Shown: positions 12,117-22,499, counted from the first letter of the stretch. The stretch: 64,000 bases of DNA from Pomphorhynchus laevis (GCA_012934845.2 WNNJ02000327.1:1-64000); one strand, 5' to 3'. Translations and numbers: made by a program. Notes: generated by a model not told the origin, from the sequence alone.

Positions 12117-13226
12117 CTAGATTCTGGGTACATATATATGTTCATTTATTTTATCAAAACTAAGACTTTTACAATTGCATTCTGTTTCCATTATGTTTCT
12201 AATATTATCGTTACATATTGATTTTAATTCTTTATTATAATTACAAATTTTTCGTCCTAATGGTGGTAGGAGTTTATACCTTATTTTAGGAATATATTTA
12301 CTTAAATCTGACCCTATTATTTCTTTACTTTTAGAATTATTTAAAAGTCCGGCTATATTTATGTTATCTATACATTTATTAATGAAGTTTATGGTTAATG
12401 TATATTTTCTATTGTTATTATTAACATTTATTGTACGATTATAGTATTTTGTATTACAATAACTGTCTATTATACAACTTAGCCTATCATAGTCGTTAAT
12501 TAATTTTTGATTTATTGAACATATGATATCTTTAGAAAAACTTCTTATATTTACATAAAGATCTTTTAGCTTATTATCACTTAAAAGTTGTTTTAATATT
12601 TCTAATCGTTCATTTATATACATATCTTTTTTAATATTTTTAACTCTATTTGTCCTATTCCTTTTATCACCATGACTTCTTGGTTTGCGTTTAACCGTAT
12701 TATTATAATATAGTTGTTTATTATGTATTATACTACTTCTGCAAATTCCTTGTACTACGTCCTTTAATCCTAATGGGTACATGGAATTAAGCGTTTTAAT
12801 CCAAAAATCTTCTCTTTGTAATAGTTTTTGATTTAATATTGATATGTTTTCTTCGATAATATGTTCTAAAATAAATAGTTTACAGTTTTTAATAGCATGT
12901 CCAATTAATCTCATATGTTTATGAAATATAGTTTGACTATTATGCTGTATATTATATATGTGTTGCCTAAACCTAGTTTTTAACATTTGATATGTTTTTC
13001 CTATATATTGCAATCCACATGTACATTGTATAAGATACACTACACCTGCGGTATTGCAGTTACAATTATTATTAATATTTAATGAAAAACATTTGTTTGT
13101 CGTATTACTTACGATACAATTATTATTTATAACATCACAAACTATACAATTTTTTCTGTTACATTTAAAAGATCTAAAATTGAAATCATTAGTACTTACG
13201 TATTTTTCCAATATTGTTGAGTACAT
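12117..13226 (-). CDS. Naiad-type PLE N-terminal GIY-YIG endonuclease ORF
   Basis: A 369-codon ORF from the ATG at 13226. Residues about 20-60 hold a Cys-rich zinc-binding-like cluster (CNRKNCIVC, later CNCN). The GIY-YIG nuclease follows: GVVYLIQCTCGLQYIGKT, RFRQHIYNI with the catalytic-type Arg, HMRLIGH, then REDFWIKTLNSMYPLGLKD, the usual end of PLE GIY-YIG domains. A basic linker (KRKPRSHGDKRNRTNR) and a region ending CNCKSLSFDKINEHIYVPRI lead toward the RT. A GIY-YIG that precedes the RT and carries its own Cys cluster is what is known for Naiad elements. In the cell the enzyme would nick target DNA for primed reverse transcription. Confidence 0.85.
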   Translation of the reverse strand: MYSTILEKYVSTNDFNFRSFKCNRKNCIVCDVINNNCIVSNTTNKCFSLNINNNCNCNTAGVVYLIQCTCGLQYIGKTYQMLKTRFRQHIYNIQHNSQTIFHKHMRLIGHAIKNCKLFILEHIIEENISILNQKLLQREDFWIKTLNSMYPLGLKDVVQGICRSSIIHNKQLYYNNTVKRKPRSHGDKRNRTNRVKNIKKDMYINERLEILKQLLSDNKLKDLYVNIRSFSKDIICSINQKLINDYDRLSCIIDSYCNTKYYNRTINVNNNNRKYTLTINFINKCIDNINIAGLLNNSKSKEIIGSDLSKYIPKIRYKLLPPLGRKICNYNKELKSICNDNIRNIMETECNCKSLSFDKINEHIYVPRI

Positions 13227-13289
13227 GTAACTTTTAAGTCATAATTTTTAACGTTGCTTTTTCGGTGTCGCCACCTAGTTTAGTTGACT

Positions 13290-13441
13290 CAGACTAAACT
13301 TACAACGGGCCATCCATCAGCATCTCACGGGCCTGCCCTGCTTAAGGCGGTTGCAGGCTGGAACAAGATCTATAAAGATCTACCACCTTCACTCCACGCG
13401 CTACGCGACCTAGCTATTGGCCATTACCTGGTCTCTTAAAC
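13290..13441 (+). pseudogene. LINE 3' coding scrap (WN-motif C-terminus)
   Basis: A GC-richer island reads AVAGWNKIYKDLPPSL followed by LRDLAIGHYLVS and a stop at 13437..13439. The W-N-x(5)-P-x-x-L pattern near a short C-terminus is typical of CR1/L2 and Jockey-group ORF2 ends (compare WNSLPEEVV at about 4140). It differs in sequence from both CR1-type copies in this window, so it is a further LINE family. Confidence 0.5.
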
Positions 13442-13785
13442 GTGATCACGTGAAACAGTTTACATTTTAAAGTGTAAACACCTTGGGATGCAAACTTCTC
13501 TCTTTTTTAAGAATTAATAATTCATGCTTGTTTGAAAATAAGAAAAAATAATAGTAAAGTCGTAACCAATAATACATAGTTTCAGTATTTCTGACAGAGG
13601 TCATACGAATTATGAAATAAAAATTTTTGAATATGTTAAAGTGATTAGTATAAGCTTTCAAAAAATGAAAAATTACTTTATTGAATAAGTTCTAATGAAA
13701 TTAAAATGTTAGTTCTTCAATATAGGATCCCAAGTCTTTCAATGTATTAGTTTTTAAAAATAGAGATTTGTAATTATTCGTGCAT

Positions 13786-14030
13786 AATGACCTAATTCTT
13801 ATTCTGATACATCGTATGTTATCTATTAGTCAATTCATAAAAATGACTTTTATTTTAAATTTCAATTTTTTTATTTTAACTTGATTTAAATTATAGAAAA
13901 TCTAAAAACAATTATTTATTTTATTATTTAATTATTAAATTTTGATTTAGCATTATTGTTTTGATTATTTTATAATTATATTAAATACGTAGACTCAGTT
14001 AGCTGATTTAATAATAGTTTGACGAAAAAA
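13786..14030 (+). repeat. Solo PLE terminal repeat
   Basis: Matches the PLE-associated terminal repeat seen inverted at 2280..2510: ctaattcttattctgataca at the start, caattcataaaaatgac in the middle, and tacgtagactcagttagctg at the end. No PLE coding sequence is attached in this orientation. Confidence 0.7.
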
Positions 14031-14087
14031 AATGTTTTTAGTGTAAAATAGCCTAAATGGCGTTTTTAGGTGGAAGTATTTGCTATT
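13976..14087. repeat. Direct repeat 1 bounding a LINE-J fragment
   Basis: A 112-bp block, repeated at 14328..14438 with few differences. Its first part is the end of the solo PLE terminal repeat (tacgtagactcagttagctg); the rest ends gtggaagtatttgctatt. The two blocks flank the LINE scrap at 14103..14327. Confidence 0.8.
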
Positions 14088-14102
14088 GAGTAATAGTAAT
14101 GA

Positions 14103-14327
14103 GTAATTGCGTGGATCCATAATTGTGTAGGGCTAGTGACTCCACCAAAACTTAATCAAGGCCTATACTACCGATCCAGCCCAAGGCCCTATCCTTCCAA
14201 CAAACAAACTTCTCCTTCTTGAATATCTTCCAAAAGGAAGACTGAGAAGGGTTCATACGATCAATATTCGTCCTATCCCTACTCAGCTGGAACCTATATC
14301 TAGTGATCCAGTATTCCTTCGAGACGG
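14103..14327 (-). pseudogene. LINE-J ORF2 internal fragment
   Basis: The reverse complement matches the LINE-J ORF2 linker at about 7795..8030, including words such as ccttctcagtcttccttttgg against the main copy's cttctcaggcttccttctgg and the ggcct...ttgattaagttttggtgg region. It contains neither end of the LINE, so it did not arrive by ordinary target-primed insertion with an intact 3' end. Confidence 0.75.
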
Positions 14328-14438
14328 TTATATTAAATACGTAGACTCAGTTAGCTGATTTAATAATAGTTTAACGAAAAAAATGTTTTTAGTGTAAAAT
14401 AGCCTAAATGGCGTTTTTAGGTGGAAGTATTTGCTATT
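14328..14438. repeat. Direct repeat 2 bounding a LINE-J fragment
   Basis: Second copy of the block at 13976..14087, beginning ttatattaaatacgtagact and ending gtggaagtatttgctatt. Confidence 0.8.
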
Positions 14439-14617
14439 AAGTTAAATTTATTTTTGTAACATATTTAATTTTATGATATGAATTAAATAAAAAAATTAAT
14501 AATACGCAAATATATTTCCATTTATATGAATTTATCGAGAGGTAATTACCATAGAAAATTGGCATTGTTATTATAATTTTATAGTGATTGTCTGCTAGAA
14601 TAAACGTTAAATGGTGA

Positions 14618-14935
14618 GAAATAGAGAAATAATTTATTAACAAAGTAAAAGTTCCATTAGAGTTACAAATAGGAATTACAAATATAATTAACTTTATATT
14701 GAATCATTATTGACATTATCTGATGTAGATGCGGCGTAACTTTGAAATTTGCATTCTTTTTGAACTAGAATCGTTATTTTAATTCTCGTATTGAATATCT
14801 TAAAAGCTGAATTATCGAATTGATCCTATTCATGTTGATACTTATTGAAAGCAATGTCGATATCAGCTTCGCATGAAATTTGTAACGACTATTCTTAAAT
14901 TCTTCTTTTAATACTGATGTTACATTGCGTTCTAT
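14618..14935 (+). repeat. Direct-repeat unit 1 of a large local duplication
   Basis: Begins agaaataatttattaacaaa and ends cttaaattcttcttttaat. A second copy occupies 15514..15992, interrupted by a PLE-derived insertion. Beyond that insertion the match resumes at the words gtcagcttcgcgtgaaattt. Confidence 0.8.
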
Positions 14936-15226
14936 ATTTGTGAGTGGTGTCGCATAATAAAATTAACCTCAATGACCATGCACTAACCTGCCAAACATGC
15001 ACTCAGATTATTTCATTTCTAAATATTTAAGATGTAAAATTCATAAATTCAAAACGAGAAACAATAAAAATTAAACAAAAATACAATAGAAATACAATTC
15101 TATAATGAAATAGGGGAGCAACAAATTCTAAAATTAAAGTTTAATTAAATATTTAAGCTAAATAAGATTCAATTTGATTAACAAAATTATTCTTAAATTA
15201 TCCTATTAGTAAATATTCATCACTCA

Positions 15227-15478
15227 TTATCTTTTATCGAAAAATATTTCAAATCTCTTAAATTCGTATTGACAAAATTTACTTTTTAACCTTAACCAAT
15301 CATAAAATTTTATTCGTTGTTCTGGTGGTATATTTCTTGAATAAAAATACAATGAAGAAAAAGCAAAAATATTAAATACTGTATAGCAATATCTTTCTTT
15401 TAGCTGCAATTTCTTTGCATTATTATACACTTTTAGCCCCTTCTTTACTAGCTTTTTAAATCTGCTAAAATCATACAC
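15227..15478 (-). pseudogene. Diverged LINE ORF2 C-terminal fragment (LINE-J-like)
   Basis: The 83-codon frame contains YFYSRNIPPEQRIKFYDWL, aligning with FFSRGRPPEQRLRFLKLL in LINE-J (about 9190..9250). The preceding FKKLVKKGLKVYNNAKKL aligns with the LINE-J stretch LKKARWALKRAQHLSL. It is a more distant relative than the other LINE-J scraps and lies between the two copies of a local duplication. Confidence 0.5.
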
Positions 15479-15513
15479 TCTCGTTTAAATTGCAGTTATT
15501 TAAATTGGTTATT

Positions 15514-15992
15514 TAGAGAGAAATAATTTATTAACAAAGTAAAAGTTCCAGTAAAAGTTACAAATAAGAATTACAAATATAATTAACTTTATATTGAATC
15601 ATTATTGTTATTATCTGATGTAGATACGGCGTAACTTTGAAATTTGAGTCTATTTGTCCTCGAATCGTTATTTTAATTCTCGTATTGAATATCTTAAAAG
15701 CTGAATTATCGAATTGATCCTATTTTTAATCCAAAAATCTTCTTTTTCTAATAGTTTTTGATTTAATATTGAAATGTTTTCTTCGATAATATGTTCTAAA
15801 ATAAATAATTTACAGTTTGAACAGATAATATGTTCTAAAATAAATAATTTACAGTTTGAACAGATAATATGTTCTAAAATAAATAATTTACATGTTCATG
15901 TAGACACTGATCCTGTTCATGTAGACACTTTATTGTCGATGTCAGCTTCGCGTGAAATTTGTAACAACTATTCTTAAATTCTTCTTTTAATG
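15514..15992 (+). repeat. Direct-repeat unit 2 with PLE-derived minisatellite inside
   Basis: Matches 14618..14935 at both ends. Between about 15722 and 15930 it carries extra DNA: a piece of the PLE endonuclease ORF (minus-strand sense, matching about 12796..12886) followed by tandem repeats. Confidence 0.8.
15785..15895 (+). repeat. 39-bp minisatellite made from PLE endonuclease sequence
   Basis: The word gataatatgttctaaaata recurs three times at a 39-bp period, each followed by aataatttaca. On the plus strand this keeps an open frame with IICSKINNLQFEQ repeated. A second small duplication, tgttcatgtagacact twice, follows at about 15893..15930. The unit matches part of the antisense of the PLE endonuclease ORF. 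Confidence 0.8.
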
Positions 15993-15999
15993 AACGTTA

Positions 16000-17257
16000 A
16001 ATGATGATGTGCTTTATTGCTCAAAGGACCAATGCAGAGATATTCTTAATATTTAAATTTTGTTTCACAATGCAGAAAAAATTAAAGAACTAAAATTGAA
16101 CAGAAGAATTATGTTTTTCATTTATGTACATATCATGACTAATTATTTTGTTTAAAATTCTGCTGTCAACAATTAAATATAACCGAATTAAGAGATAAAG
16201 TTGGTGGAATTATGCCTAGGTGATGGTAGATTATCCACATAATTTTGAACTATTCAGGATTAAGAGCTAGATAAAGGATGAAAGATGTTTGAAGAGATAT
16301 ATTTAGCAATTTGTAGTAGAAGTTTCAAGATCAATTATACGAAGATGATGCATGGGAGTGTAGAAGAGTATATTATCATCATGCTGTATCAGATGGTATT
16401 CGCGAGTTATAACAGATAAGTCATCGATTAGAATAAAGATTAAAGAGAAAACTTAAAACTAAGCCTTTAGGAACACAATGCGAAATGGAACAGATACCAA
16501 GATGAATTGAAGACAATAAACAAAAAGAACGGTTGAAGAAACGAGAAGTGAATCAAGATAGAAGTGAAGGATTAAGAAACACTTTTTCGGGTGTGAACGT
16601 ACGGCGACAAATTTTTAGTTCGCTGCCAAAGTGCCGCTACGGATAGAAGTTTGAACCAGTGCGGTGATTAATGGAGATATAATGATGTGAATAAATTTAA
16701 GTACGTATGTCGAGACGGATCGGTACGGTAGGAGTTGTTGGATCCAGAGAGGAAAACCTTAGATACTTCATTAAAAACAGTAAGAGAAAAGAGCAGTATA
16801 TGCGTGCTTAGAAAGACCCGGACTGGTTATTTACATGGATAAATGAGATAATCGTAGTCATTTTAGTCTGAAGTTTAATAAAAACTCATAATGACTCATG
16901 GTATTAATATTTGAATAGCGAGAAAGAAGGTAATTCAAGGTTTCTTTAATGTGGTAGAAGGTTAAAGAAAATCTATTTTTAGTAATGCAGAGAGACGAGA
17001 AAATGCGACAATATCGTAATGATTCGAAGAAGTTGTTGATTTTAATGAATCGGTAAGGCGAGTGGAGAATGATGAAATTAGTTTTAACCGTTTAGATAAG
17101 ATAGAGGAGGACTGGGTACACAACCTTAAGAGTGGAGGGTGATAAGAATCGGGATCACACACATATTTAGTGATACGGCGTAGAAAAATTGGGGAGACGT
17201 CACTGAGACAACTCATAACAGCATTTAGTCTTCATAATGATATTACGCTTATTTATC
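16000..17257. other. Unrecognised region, possibly decayed element
   Basis: Less AT-rich than the surroundings and purine-rich on the plus strand, with many short frames but no domain I can name. The 16962..17216 minus frame is open for 84 codons without a recognisable motif. Confidence 0.4.
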
Positions 17258-17492
17258 TTGAGATTAAAAATTAGACGAAATAGGACTAACCTTGTTTCTT
17301 TTGCTTGAAAATTCGATGTTACATTGGAAATACCTGAGTTCCGTTCCATATTAGCTTGAATTTGAAAGTTGACAGATGATCAGTTAATGCAGTCTGAGCA
17401 CAAATAAGTTATGAAAGCGAAAATAAGTTATGACCGTCATTTACACACTTGTTATGTTTGGTGAAATATCAATAGATGCAGCATGAGGCACT
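17258..17492. repeat. Direct repeat 1 (235 bp) bounding a LINE-J ORF1 fragment
   Basis: Begins ttgagattaaaaattagacg and ends at aggcact. A near-identical copy lies at 18194..18429. The two copies abut the LINE scrap almost exactly. Confidence 0.85.
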
Positions 17493-18193
17493 TAATTTGT
17501 AATCTTTGAAGATAGGACATCTTCTAGACCATACCGGGTGCTGACCACCATAATTGGAACATAGAAGGGGAGAAAACATCTCCCCTCATAGACTTCAGAA
17601 GAGCTGCAAACCCCACACGTATGGTGCCTAGTGCAGTTCGAGGACCAGTGATCCCAAAGGTGGCACCCATTGCAATGGGGGTATGTTAAGTCATCAGCGT
17701 CTACGATTTTGAAAGAAATTTTGTACCCCAAGAAGGGGTAGCATTTACTTTTAGCCAGGCATTCCGCCTGGTCAACTGCGGTAGAACAGAATGCTACTGG
17801 TATAGCCTAGCCTTTCTTGCCCAGGATGAGGCGAATATTATGAATTTTTGTACTCAGATGTGAGAGCACTTAAATCATCATCTGCTGCGAAGGACGGAAA
17901 ATTATTAATTTTCAGAGTAGCCTGGATAGGCCTGTAAGTAGTTTCTAAATTCTTTTAGGTGTGTTTCGAAAAATTCTAGGTACGATGCTGCCAGATCTGG
18001 AGAACTGAAAGAAACCCGGATTTCAGAATCTAAATATTTTATCGAATTGAATAGAATTCTCTTCTTAAAAATTCTCTGCTTGTAAACTCTCTCAGGAAAA
18101 TATTGAAAAGATTCTTTATTTCAAATGGTTGAAGAAGCCTGATTATTACCAGATTCACCAATTTAGGCACAGAAGGGAGTTCTCCATCCGTGG
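17493..18193 (-). pseudogene. LINE-J ORF1 fragment
   Basis: The minus-strand frame reads DADDLTYPHCNGCHLWDHW, then C..H-type spacing and HHTCGVC, matching the LINE-J zinc-knuckle region (DxLTYTHCNNCHQWGHW, KCGVC). Upstream decayed sequence continues toward the ORF1 N-terminal region up to about 18190. It has several breaks and no ends of the LINE. Confidence 0.75.
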
Positions 18194-18429
18194 TTGAGAT
18201 TAAAAATTAGACGAAATAGGACTAACCTTGTTTTCTTTTGCTTGAAAATTCGATGTTACATTAAAACAACTTGAGTTTCGTACCATATTTGCTTGAATTT
18301 GAAAGTTGACAGATGATCAGTTAATGCAGTCTGAGCACAAATAAGTTATGAAAGCGAAAATAAGTTATGACTGTCATCATCACACTTGTTATGTTTGGTG
18401 AAATATCAATAGATGCAGCATTAGGCACT
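18194..18429. repeat. Direct repeat 2 bounding a LINE-J ORF1 fragment
   Basis: Second copy of 17258..17492, offset by about 936 bases, with a handful of differences and one or two single-base indels. Confidence 0.85.
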
Positions 18430-19580
18430 ACGGTTTCATATTTAACAAAAAACTTAAATTCTTTTTTATATTATTTTGTGTGTAAATGGGCAAATAAATT
18501 TTGGGCGTCATTGATACACTTTTTTCACGCTTTTTTACTTACAATCCATCAAAGCAATAAGCTTAGTTTAGATCAATCAAGTATTGCGAAGTTAAAATAT
18601 AAACCAATCACTTTTTGAACTTCTAATTTTTGTAAATTATTCTTGTCAGAATTCTTCACCAAGAGAAATCGACCTATTTTATGTTAAAAACATTGGGTTA
18701 ATTTCACCAAATTTGGGTGTCAAATGGCAAAACGGATTCGACTGTCATTGGCAACTTTTAGCGGATTAGTTTCACACATGTGGTGTGAAAAATAATTCGA
18801 TTGATTGACGATTAATAATTCAATTAATAATTCGATTAATTGGCGATTAATAATTCGATCGATAGGCTAATAGGCTTTTTAATGTTATTGTTTCGATGAA
18901 TTGCAAATGTGTAGGTAAGTGTGTAGAAATGGGTGCTAATTGGGGCACACTTGTAACTTTTAAGTATAACATTAAAATTAAAGATTATAATTACTCAATT
19001 ATTACATAATCATTACAATATAATTGCCCATGAAAACGATAGCAAACTTCAGAATTTTAGAAGGTAAATTATCTAGTATATTAGAAAAATTATTAATATA
19101 CAAAATCTAAATATTGTTAAAATAATAATTTATAAATTAATTTCAAAATAAAAACAACAATTAGCTCATAAAAGATAAATGATTATCTGTGATTTATTTA
19201 ATTGATATATTTTAATATCCTAATTTGTTAACTAATATTATACTTTCAAATAATCAAAAATATAAAATAGAAAAAATTTGTCTTCAATTTCAAGGCAAAT
19301 TTGATTAAATAATATGTATTTTAAATTGAACATTGCTTAACGAGTCATCTTGTAGTTTTTAATATTTTAAATTTGTTAGTAAAATTATGCCGTCATATTC
19401 AAGTATCCTTGACAAATACATTTTGCAATGAACGTTAATCAACCTGCAGATTCAACAGACAATTGTGTTAATACATTTTTAAATGATTCATTCAATAACG
19501 TTTACAACAGATAAAAGGTTGAAAACATGGCAAAAATATGAAATAGGAGCAGTAAATGTAAGTGAATATAACAAAAGCAA
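18430..19580. other. AT-rich region without recognised gene
   Basis: Contains a small degenerate tandem array at about 18795..18860 built on the word gattaataattcgatt. Nothing else is recognised. Confidence 0.5.
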
Positions 19581-19581
19581 G

Positions 19582-19621
19582 ATGAACTATTTTGTGACAA
19601 TTCTCGCAATATGCTTAACAT
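19582..19621 (+). CDS. Possible first coding exon with signal peptide
   Basis: ATG AAC TAT... encodes MNYFVTILAICLT, a short hydrophobic run like a secretory signal. It is followed directly by a consensus splice donor (T|GTAAGT, GT at 19622). Such signal-only first exons are common in secreted invertebrate proteins. I could not find the next exon. Its phase (one base left over) does not match the PEBP exon at 26876. The call rests on only 40 bases. Confidence 0.3.
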
Positions 19622-19697
19622 GTAAGTCCTCTTGTTAAATATAACGTACATTTGTCAATACATTTATGCTACTGTGATAAAATTAATTTTTAACTAA

Positions 19698-19894
19698 TTG
19701 TTAAGATGCAAAAGTTAATCAGATCAAAGGCTGAGTTAGTTATTATATATTGCCAAAGCTTTCGTCGCGTTACGGCTTCGTCACTGGCTCATTGCAGGTT
19801 TTTTATCTATCAAACTTTTTTAAACGGCGAAAGCTTTGACAATATATAATAACTAACTCAGCCTTTGATCTGATTAACTTATGCATCTTAACAA
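19698..19894. repeat. Foldback element, 67-bp arms
   Basis: Left arm 19698..19764 begins ttgttaagatgc. Right arm 19828..19894 is its reverse complement with about two mismatches (for example gccaaagcttt against aaagctttgac). The 63-base loop includes cgttacggcttcgtcactgg. It could be a small MITE-like foldback or encode a long RNA hairpin. Confidence 0.85.
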
Positions 19895-19919
19895 CATGAA
19901 ACTGAGAGATAAGCGGACA

Positions 19920-20025
19920 TTTAATTCTATTAAATAATTGTATTATTTAATACAATTATTAAATAATACAATTATTATTTAATAATTGTATTATTAAATA
20001 ATAATTATTATTATTTTTATATCAG
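19920..20025. repeat. AT-only low-complexity tract
   Basis: Permutations of attatttaataattgta forming several overlapping self-complementary words. Confidence 0.8.
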
Positions 20026-20311
20026 GAACGATTTTCGTTCATGATATTCATTAAAACCGTTTCTTCTTGTACGAATTTTTTGAAATAAAACCACATTATT
20101 TACAATTGGGAGAGAATGAAAAAATATTATTTATTCAAAATCAAATTTTCGATAGCGGCTGCTATTATCAGGAAAAAATATATTACAATTTTTTAAATTA
20201 AAACTACTATTAGCTCATAAAAGATAAACGGTTATATCTAAATACAAATTCTTTTATTTAAATTAATTCAGTGATTTCGAAAACCGCGTCATTTTGAAGT
20301 CAAATTCGATT

Positions 20312-20465
20312 AAAGAGAGTGAGACAATTCCGAGTGAATTTCTTGTAAAACATGTAAGCCAGACGCGAAAGAATGACGAATGCCGTTTCGTCATCACAAT
20401 GACTCATCAGTGCCAGATCCCTCCCACTACTGGATGCAGAGGAGGACTGGCAGACGGCAATCAAT
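20312..20465 (-). pseudogene. LINE-J 3' end fragment
   Basis: Matches the plus-strand sequence of 41028..41160, including tttcgtcatcac and atgactcatcagtgccagat. At 41 kb this is antisense to the C-terminal end of a LINE-J ORF2 copy. Confidence 0.55.
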
Positions 20466-20539
20466 GAATGAATCAATGTGAATGATGTACTAGAAAATTT
20501 TCTTCTAACATCAGAGTACTAAATCAGTACTACAGCTTT

Positions 20540-20765
20540 ACCAAAAAGGATCATTAGCAAAAGCACTAGGAAATGCCAGCGCAGGTCTCTATAATATCGG
20601 CTAACTTTTATTTAAAGAGAGTGAGACCATTCCGCCTGAATTTCTTGTAAAAAAAGGATCATTAGCAAAATCACTAGCAAATGCCAGCGCAGGTCTCTTT
20701 AATATCGGCTAACTTTTATTTAAAGAGAGTGAGACCATTCCGCGTGAATTTCTTGTAAAAAAATT
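20540..20765 (+). repeat. Tandem duplication, about 110-bp unit
   Basis: Units share aaaggatcattagcaaaa, aaatgccagcgcaggtctct and aaagagagtgagaccattcc in the same order. A partial third copy of the last motif lies at 20312..20351. The duplicated block appears to derive from the LINE-J 3' fragment junction. Confidence 0.75.
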
Positions 20766-21284
20766 GATTAAATAATATGCATTTTAAACACAACATTGCT
20801 CAACCAGTCATTAATATGCATTTAAAATACAACATTGCTCAACCAGTCATCTTGTAGTTTTTGATATTTTGAAACACCATTTCTGTATTTTGGTGTTGTT
20901 TGGTTCAGACCGATAGAGTATTTGAAAATAGCTTTTGTATTTTGTTCCTCAAAAACATACCGAAGTATATTCTTATTTTAAATGCCATTTCAAATCGGTG
21001 TATTAATGTATCCATATTTTGAGAAAAAGATAAATGTATCGCAATAAATATGTAATGTCATACAATTAAATTTATTGAATTCTCTTCTAAGTTTTCCGGA
21101 TGTTAATTTTTATTGGTAATTACATTTAATAAATCAGATTTCGTCAGAACAACATCCAAAATGTAACGATAAAATAAAAATATCAATTTTAGAACAAATA
21201 TATCTATTAAACAATTGTTAATATAAATTAGTTAGCAAAATAATATTTTACTAGTTAGTTATTGAAAATAATTATTTTCTAAAT

Positions 21285-22470
21285 AGGCCGGCTTTGTCGA
21301 ACAGGGGGTGCCGGTTGATGTCGTCTTTATTGATTTGTTCAAAGCTTTTGATCGGGTCGTTCATCCAATTTTACTGTGGAAACTTGGAAATTACGGATTC
21401 TCAAAGCACGTTTGTCTCTGGATACGTGAATTCTTGAGTAGACGTTCCTTTGCTGTGCGAGTTGGTGAGTCTCTTTCTGAATGGTTTTTATCTCACTCAA
21501 GGTGTTCCACAAGGCTGTATCCTTAGTCCCACTTTGTTTAATATCTACATCAACGAAATCGCTGAAAATGTTACATGCCAGTGCCTATTATACGCCGATG
21601 ACATCAAACTGTGGTGCCCTTTATTTCGTGGTTGTCCTAGCTCTCCCCTACTACAATCAGATTTGGATAAAGTTAGTAGTTGGTGTTCATCACACGGCTT
21701 AGTAATCAATGCTAGTAAATGTCGACATATGAGAATTGGTCAATCCCGATTACCTTCCCCTTCTTATCAATTCAGCTCAACAGTTATCGAATCAGTAAAT
21801 CACTTTACTGATCTAGGTGTTGTTATCTCCTCCAATTTAAAATCTCGTCTTCATTCTTCTGCGATTATTGCAAAATGCCGTAGAATTTTAGGATTTTTTC
21901 ATCGAAACGTTAGACGACTTGAGCCAAAGGCTTTACGCATTGTATATTCGAGTCTCTTAAAATCACATATGCTCTATGCATCTCACGCGACACACCCTCA
22001 ACTGAAATCAGAATTGAGTGAATTCGACAACATTTTGAGAAGAGCCACGCACTTGGTTCCGGTAACTCGCTCCATTCCTTATCCAGTTAGACTAGAGACG
22101 TTGGGTATAAGATCTATTGAATGCGATCTGTTGATTGCAGATCTTACACTAGTGTGGATGTCGCTGCGCGTGCCTAGCCATCCGTGTAAGCAGCTGTTCT
22201 ATCTTCGTGAATCCTCAATGTTAAGTGGACACGAGCTATGTTTGAAGCATCGCTCAAAGCATCGAACAAATTGCACGACAGTGATGGATCGCGTCTGTAA
22301 ACGATGGAATGGATTATCACCTGGTGTAATCAACAGCTCTTCTGCTGTGCAATTCAAAGAACGCCTAAAGCCTGATCTCGTGAACTCTTGATGTTTTTTT
22401 ACGTTTATTATTCGATGTGATGCTTCCTTACGAGCTTCAGCTCCCTTGGAAGTCGACTAATAATAAATTA
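21285..22470 (+). mobile_element. 5'-truncated CR1/L2-type LINE, second copy
   Basis: RT and C-terminal region of a LINE related to, but distinct from, the copy at 2803..4345. It ends with a TAATAATAAA-like tail. It starts abruptly in the RT palm region, so it is strongly 5' truncated. Confidence 0.85.
21290..22391 (+). pseudogene. CR1/L2-type LINE reverse transcriptase fragment
   Basis: Frame one (to 21526) reads VFIDLFKAFDRVVHPILLW, WIREFLSRRSFAVRVG. Frame two (from about 21490) continues GVPQGCILSPTLFNIYINE, CLLYADDIKLW (YADD catalytic box), a thumb region, and a C-terminal RWNGLSPGVINSSSAVQF ending at a stop at 22389..22391. One frameshift at about 21490 separates the catalytic Asp of the first motif from the rest. 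Confidence 0.9.
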
Positions 22471-22499
22471 TTGAACCTATATTTTTAGAAGCCAAAATA

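Larger units (their letters stand above)
10346..13240 (-). mobile_element. Naiad-type PLE, longest copy
   Basis: Transcription order on the minus strand: GIY-YIG endonuclease ORF (13226 to 12117), connector, reverse transcriptase (11862 to about 10511), pseudoknot-like segment (10438..10378), terminal repeat. An endonuclease at the N-terminal side of the RT is the diagnostic permuted order of the Naiad/Chlamys PLE group. All other copies in this window are pieces of this layout, mostly RT plus 3' end. This copy is nearly whole, with only a few breaks, so it is probably the youngest or best preserved. Confidence 0.85.

Noticed and set aside
13976-14438. LTR retrotransposon with 112-bp LTRs
   Set aside because: The interior is a LINE-J ORF2 scrap, and the repeats begin with PLE terminal-repeat sequence and lack TG...CA ends, primer-binding site and polypurine tract.
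15785-15895. CRISPR-like repeat array
   Set aside because: Three head-to-tail 39-bp units without unique spacers, derived from PLE coding sequence in an animal genome.
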